Shown in pieces: positions 60,078 to 64,000 of a stretch of DNA of 64,000 bases. This DNA is from Candidatus Baltobacteraceae bacterium (lineage in GTDB: Bacteria > Vulcanimicrobiota > Vulcanimicrobiia > Vulcanimicrobiales > Vulcanimicrobiaceae), in NCBI GenBank assembly GCA_036488875.1, contig DASXGW010000004.1:1-64000 (forward strand), in the 5' to 3' direction. The stretch's first letter is position 1. Each line of letters opens with the position of its first letter. Position numbers and translations under genes: made by a program. The notes under the pieces were generated by a model. That model was not told the DNA's origin, did not search any database, and worked only from the letters and a program-made list of their open reading frames with translations.

Positions 60078-62111
60078 ATGAATCCGATCGCGGCCGAGGG
60101 AGAGCCCGACCTCCTTACCTCGGCCCTGACCGATATTCGTGCTTTCGCCGATGCGCTGCCCCAGATCACCTGGGTGACCGGCGCTGACGAACGGCTCACG
60201 TTCGTCAACAAGGCGTGGCGCGAGTACGCCGGCCTCGAAGTGGGCGCCTCGTTTGAGGAGCGCCTCGAGCTCGTGCACCCCGACGACCGCGAGCGCATCG
60301 TCGCGCTCTTGCGCGAACGGCGCTCCGAGGGGGAGTTTCGCATTCGCCGGGCCTCCGATGAGGTCTATCGCTGGCATCTCTTCCGTTATGAATACGTGGG
60401 AAACTCGGATTCGCCGCTCTACCGCGTCGGAACCGCCATCGACGTGCACGAAAGGCGCGCGCTCACCGAGGAGCAGGCATTTTTATCGGGAGCCGCGCGA
60501 ACGATCAACGCCTCGCTCGATCTCGAGCAGACGCTGGCCGCTATCGTGAAGGAGGCCGTTCCCGCGCTAGCCGACTGGTGCGAGATCGATCTCTTCGATC
60601 GCACCGGGATCACGACGCGCGCGTTCGCGCACCGCGACGCCGACCTCGACGAGCGGTTGCAGCAGCTCGTGGGCCGCGTCCACGATGCCAATCCGTCGGC
60701 GCACTACGAACGCGTCGAAGCCGCATTGCGCAGCGGACGCACGCTCCTCACGCGTTTCGTGCTCCCCGAGATGAGCGAGGCAAACGTACGCGATCTGACG
60801 ATGCTCGAACTCTACGAGCTAGCCGGCGTTGCATCGAGCATCATCGTTCCGCTCGTCTCGCGCGATCGCGTGCTCGGCTGGATCGTATTTATGCGAATCG
60901 ATGCGGCCTACCGGTACGATGAGGAACATCTTCCGCTGACCCAAGAGTTCGCGTCGCGATCGGCGCTTGCCATCGACAACGCCCAGCTTTTCGGACGCGA
61001 GCACCGCGTTGCCGACGCCATGCAGACGGCGTCGCTGCCGCGCAAGCTTCCGAAGATTCCGGCGATCGACATGCACGCGATCTACGTGCCCGGCCAGAGC
61101 GAAGCGCAGATCGGCGGCGATTGGTACGACGCGTTTCGGCTGCGCGACGGACGGGTGGTCATCTCGATCGGCGACGTTGTCGGGAGCGGCGTCGAGGCTG
61201 CGGTAACAATGAGCAACATGCGCCAAGTGATCCGCGGCACCGCACAGCTGCACGCCGATCCGGTGCTGATGCTCGACGCGGCGGATTCGTCGCTGCGCCT
61301 GGAGGACGGCGATCGCTACGTCACCGCCTGCGTCGCGGTGATCGATCCCGTCTCGCACACGATGACCTACGCAAATGCCGGCCATCCGCCGCCGTACGTC
61401 CGCTACAGGGCGGGCCCTCCGATTGCGCTCGAGTTCGACGACTTACCGCTGGGTCTGCGCCAGCGCAACGCGCGTCACGCGCGTTCGACCGTTCTCGCGC
61501 CGGGAGCGGTGCTCGTCTTTTACACCGACGGCTTGATCGAATCGACGCACAACGTGATCGACGGCATTGCGTCGTTGGAGCATCTGATCGGTTCGCGCGC
61601 GTTTTACGACTCCGCCAATCCGGCCAAGTTCATCCGTTCGCACATGCTCGAAGGCGGTGCGCGCGACGACGTTGCGATCTTGGTGCTGCGCATGCGCAGT
61701 CCGTCGGAGCGCACGCCGGACTCGACGAAGCGGATTTATTGCTGGACGTACGATTCGATCGATCCCGACGTACTATCGAAGGTCCGCGTGCGGCTGCAGC
61801 ACGTGCTCGAGGAACACGCCGTCCGTGCCGACGCCATCGAGCGCGCCAAACTCGTACTCGGCGAGCTGGTCGGCAACGTCGCGCGTCACGCGCCCGGCGC
61901 GCTGCAGATCGTCGTCGACATGACGACGGCGGCACCGGTGCTGCACGTCGTCGACGAAGGTACGGGCTTCGAGCGCGAACCCGAACTTCCGCGCGACGTG
62001 TTGGCCGAGGGCGGCCGCGGACTGTTCATCGTCTCGGAACTGACGCAAGAATTCACGATCTCGCGTGGACCCGGCGGGGGGTCGCACGCGAGAGCGGTTC
62101 TCGATCTATAA
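60078..62111 (+). CDS. PAS-GAF-SpoIIE phosphatase with C-terminal HATPase (anti-sigma-type) domain
   Basis: 677 residues. PAS at ~20-130 (LPQITWVTGADERLTFVNKAWREYAGLE); GAF at ~150-310; PP2C/SpoIIE at ~330-545 (QIGGDWYDAFRLRDGRVVISIGDVVGSGVEA, TYANAGHPPPYV, FYTDGLIES, RDDVAILVL); HATPase_c at ~570-677 (VLGELVGNVARHAPGA, DEGTGF, GGRGLFIV), as in RsbW-like kinases. It is likely a partner-switching regulator controlling an anti-sigma antagonist, with both phosphatase and kinase in one chain. Confidence 0.9.
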   Translation: MNPIAAEGEPDLLTSALTDIRAFADALPQITWVTGADERLTFVNKAWREYAGLEVGASFEERLELVHPDDRERIVALLRERRSEGEFRIRRASDEVYRWHLFRYEYVGNSDSPLYRVGTAIDVHERRALTEEQAFLSGAARTINASLDLEQTLAAIVKEAVPALADWCEIDLFDRTGITTRAFAHRDADLDERLQQLVGRVHDANPSAHYERVEAALRSGRTLLTRFVLPEMSEANVRDLTMLELYELAGVASSIIVPLVSRDRVLGWIVFMRIDAAYRYDEEHLPLTQEFASRSALAIDNAQLFGREHRVADAMQTASLPRKLPKIPAIDMHAIYVPGQSEAQIGGDWYDAFRLRDGRVVISIGDVVGSGVEAAVTMSNMRQVIRGTAQLHADPVLMLDAADSSLRLEDGDRYVTACVAVIDPVSHTMTYANAGHPPPYVRYRAGPPIALEFDDLPLGLRQRNARHARSTVLAPGAVLVFYTDGLIESTHNVIDGIASLEHLIGSRAFYDSANPAKFIRSHMLEGGARDDVAILVLRMRSPSERTPDSTKRIYCWTYDSIDPDVLSKVRVRLQHVLEEHAVRADAIERAKLVLGELVGNVARHAPGALQIVVDMTTAAPVLHVVDEGTGFEREPELPRDVLAEGGRGLFIVSELTQEFTISRGPGGGSHARAVLDL

Positions 62112-62115
62112 GGAC

Positions 62116-62385
62116 TTAGCGGCGCAGGCCGAGATCGGAAATGAGCGTGCGATAACGCTCGAGATCTTTGGCTTGCAGATAGTTGAGCAGGCGACGGCGC
62201 TGACCGACTTGCAACAGCAATCCGCGACGGCTGTGATGATCCTTCTTGTGGACCTTCAGGTGCTCGGTCAGTTGATTGATCGACGCCGTAAGAATGGCGA
62301 TCTGGACTTCGGGCGAGCCGGTGTCGTTCGACCCGCGGCCGTACTTGGCGGCGATTTCCGCCTTCTGTTCCTTGTTAAGCGGCAC
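62116..62385 (-). CDS. rpsO: 30S ribosomal protein S15
   Basis: 89 residues, exactly the family length, from a GTG with AAGGAG upstream. [51 protein letters not shown] is the S15 signature that binds 16S rRNA. Longer upstream reading in frame is rejected. It is divergent from the FMN reductase gene across 115 bases that should hold both promoters. Confidence 0.97.
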   Translation of the reverse strand: MPLNKEQKAEIAAKYGRGSNDTGSPEVQIAILTASINQLTEHLKVHKKDHHSRRGLLLQVGQRRRLLNYLQAKDLERYRTLISDLGLRR

Positions 62386-62500
62386 GAAAGAGCTCCTTAG
62401 GCAGGATGGTCTCGCTCGGGTACAGGCTGCTTTGGCCCGTCCCGGCGACCGGGATACCATACCAAAGGGCTCGCCCCGGCGCAAGCGCAATGGCCGCCGC

Positions 62501-63085
62501 ATGGAGAGCCAACTTGTCGTGCCGGTCATCTACGGCTCGGTGCGGACCGAGCGCCAGGGCATCCGCGTGGCCCGGTTCGTCGTCTCGGAACTCGCCCGCC
62601 GTGGAATGAAGCCCGTCCTCGTCGACCCGCTCGAGAAGCAGCTGCCGCTGCTCGACCGCCGCTACCGGGACTACTCGCCCGGCGAGGCGCCCGCCGTCAT
62701 GGAAGAGCTTTCGAGGCTCTTCCTTTCCGCCGACGGGTTTGCCGTCGTGTCGGGTGAGTACAATCACGGCATACCGCCCGCCCTCAAAAACTTGCTGGAT
62801 CACTTTTCGGAAGAATATTTTTGGCGGCCCGCTGCGATCGTTTCGTATTCCAGCGGGCGCTGGGGCGGCGTCCGCGCCGCCGTGCAGCTTCGCGCATGCC
62901 TAGCGGAAATGGGGATGGTAACGATTCCTTCGACCTTGCCCTTCGCCGGCGTGGGAGAGGCGTTTGCGCAAGACGGAACGCCGGCCGATTCGAAGACGCT
63001 GCCGTATGCAACCGAATTCTTCGACGAGTTCGTTTGGTACATGGAAGCCCTCAAGTCGCGCCGCGCGATGGGAGTACCCTACTGA
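62501..63085 (+). CDS. NADPH-dependent FMN reductase-like flavoprotein
   Basis: 194 residues from [27 protein letters not shown]. The flavodoxin-like fold is shown by the phosphate-binding [28 protein letters not shown] and [17 protein letters not shown]. It probably reduces FMN, quinones or azo compounds. The frame is open upstream through the divergent S15 gene, which is spurious. The stop overlaps the SDR start (TGATG). Confidence 0.9.
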   Translation: MESQLVVPVIYGSVRTERQGIRVARFVVSELARRGMKPVLVDPLEKQLPLLDRRYRDYSPGEAPAVMEELSRLFLSADGFAVVSGEYNHGIPPALKNLLDHFSEEYFWRPAAIVSYSSGRWGGVRAAVQLRACLAEMGMVTIPSTLPFAGVGEAFAQDGTPADSKTLPYATEFFDEFVWYMEALKSRRAMGVPY

Positions 63086-63858
63086 TGGATCTAGGAATTT
63101 GCGGCCGAACCGCGCTCGTGCTCGGCGCGAGCGGTGGGCTCGGCGAAGCCGTCGCCCTCGAACTCGCACGCGAAGGCGTTTTGCTCGGGCTGGCCGCGCG
63201 CCGCATCGCCGAACTCGAGCGCGTGCGAGATGCCGCCAAAAAACTCGGCGCGCGCGACGCGCACGCGTTCGCGGTCGACCTCTCCGATAGCGATTCCATC
63301 GCACGGTTACTTACCGAAGCGGTCGAGCGTATGGGCAACGTCGACGTTCTGGTGCTCAACGGCGGCGGCCCCAAGCCCGGAAAGTTCAGTCAGATGAAGC
63401 TCGATGAATGGGATGCGGCTTATCGCCAAATTCTTCGCAGCATGCTCGCCGTCGTCGACGGCGTGCTGCCGTCGATGCGGCAACGCCGCTGGGGGCGCAT
63501 CGTTGCGCTCACGTCGACGTCGGTGAAGCAGCCGATCGATACGCTCGTGCTCTCGAACGCGTTTCGCACGGCACTCGTTTCGGCGCTGCACACGCTCGCT
63601 AACGAAGTTGCCGCTGAGGGCATCACGGTGAACAGCATTGCGACCGGCCGCATAAAGACCGCGCGATTGCGGGCGCTCTACGGTGGAAATGACGAAGAGA
63701 TGGCACGATCGGCGTCGGCCGAAGTTCCGATCGGCCGCGTTGCCGATCCGCAAGAGTTCGCTCCGCTGGTCGCCTTCTTGTGCGGCGAACCGGCACGGTA
63801 CGTGACCGGTCAGACGATTTCGATCGACGGCGGGCTCACGCGTGGTCTGTTCGGATGA
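63085..63858 (+). CDS. SDR-family oxidoreductase, atypical active site
   Basis: 257 residues. VLGASGGLGEAVALELA is the dinucleotide loop, LNGGGPKPGKF replaces NNAG, and the catalytic region reads TSTSVKQPIDTLVLSNAFRTAL, with no Tyr-x3-Lys. It ends TGQTISIDGGLTRGLF. The Lxx(S/N)xxR arrangement occurs in a known divergent SDR branch. Coupled to the flavoprotein upstream and the Rieske-type gene downstream (ATGA). Confidence 0.87.
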   Translation: MDLGICGRTALVLGASGGLGEAVALELAREGVLLGLAARRIAELERVRDAAKKLGARDAHAFAVDLSDSDSIARLLTEAVERMGNVDVLVLNGGGPKPGKFSQMKLDEWDAAYRQILRSMLAVVDGVLPSMRQRRWGRIVALTSTSVKQPIDTLVLSNAFRTALVSALHTLANEVAAEGITVNSIATGRIKTARLRALYGGNDEEMARSASAEVPIGRVADPQEFAPLVAFLCGEPARYVTGQTISIDGGLTRGLFG

Positions 63859-64000
63859 AGGAGGTTTTCCACGGACGCGAGTTCGTTCGCGCCGCGCGCC
63901 GCCACGAGGTCGCGCCAGGGCGAGGTACGATCGTTCGCGTCGGCCGCTACGACGTTGCGCTTTTCGACCTCGGCGACGGGATCGTCGCCTACGAGAACGC
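63855..64000 (+). CDS. Rieske-type 2Fe-2S protein, N-terminal part (truncated by window edge)
   Basis: 48 residues visible: MKEVFHGREFVRAARRHEVAPGR, then GTIVRVGRYDVALFDLGDGIVAYEN. The beta-strand layout 'V..G..VALFDLGDG..A.EN' is that of NirD-like/biphenyl-ferredoxin-like Rieske proteins; the CxH ligands would lie past the edge. It overlaps the SDR stop by ATGA, so the flavoprotein, SDR and Rieske proteins form one redox operon. Confidence 0.7.
   Translation, partial: MKEVFHGREFVRAARRHEVAPGRGTIVRVGRYDVALFDLGDGIVAYEN

Noticed and set aside
1-64000. CRISPR array, transposase or prophage genes
   Set aside because: No regularly spaced repeats, transposase motifs or phage structural genes were recognised anywhere in the window.

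Overview
The window is GC-rich, tightly packed bacterial chromosome with extensive stop/start overlaps (ATGA, GTGA, TTGA). It has lipoproteins, a TonB-receptor-like protein, an energy-transducing TonB C-terminal domain and UbiA/UbiD quinone genes, which points to a diderm. Gene content and style suggest an uncultured soil-type lineage such as Candidatus Eremiobacterota (WPS-2). That placement is inference; no 16S rRNA gene is present.

Left part (0-25 kb). The 3' end of a Ku DNA-repair gene is followed by a long inverted repeat and a coupled HtrA protease-MFS-AIM24 operon. Next come a Uma2 protein, tRNA-Leu(CAG), an M3 peptidase and several small secreted proteins. A BlaI/M56 regulatory pair has a readable promoter-operator. 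An SDR-GNAT-amidinotransferase operon converges on an MFS-dimethylargininase pair. A lipid kinase and an aldo/keto reductase follow, then a 42-residue peptide gene ending in a GWGP motif, a DUF5916 outer-membrane-type protein, a winged-helix/TPR regulator and an M48-like/RDD membrane protein.

Accessory island (25.1-29.5 kb). A ribbon-helix-helix protein, an ASCH protein, a PIN-GNAT-PUA-like fusion and a frameshifted P-loop nucleotide kinase form a compact operon that looks like an RNA-targeting conflict or RNA-modification module. An HNH protein and about 0.7 kb of apparently gene-less DNA follow.

Peptide locus (29.6-36 kb, all on +). A strong promoter with a perfect 10-bp inverted-repeat operator drives a 39-residue peptide gene, also ending in GWGP, then a GntR/YtrA repressor, an ABC ATPase and two paralogous permeases with a 50-residue protein between them. 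After about 100 bp come a 97-residue protein, a TfuA-like protein, a YcaO cyclodehydratase-family enzyme and a 98-residue leader-like protein with its own strong ribosome site. TfuA plus YcaO is the established signature of peptide thioamidation, so this is a candidate undescribed RiPP cluster. A LuxR-type ATPase regulator and an oligopeptide-binding lipoprotein sit beside it.

Copper/quinone operon (40.3-49.8 kb, minus strand). Cupredoxins, a SCO copper chaperone, a CxxCH outer-membrane-type protein, an OmpR/HisKA pair, UbiD, UbiA, a Tat-exported LivJ-type binding protein and a GNAT are nearly all joined by overlaps.

Right part (49.8-64 kb). A TPR protein, a TonB-receptor-like protein and an SDR precede polynucleotide phosphorylase. 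Gamma-glutamyltransferase, a split transketolase, a PAS-GAF-SpoIIE-HATPase phosphatase, ribosomal protein S15, an FMN reductase, an SDR and the start of a Rieske-type gene complete the window.
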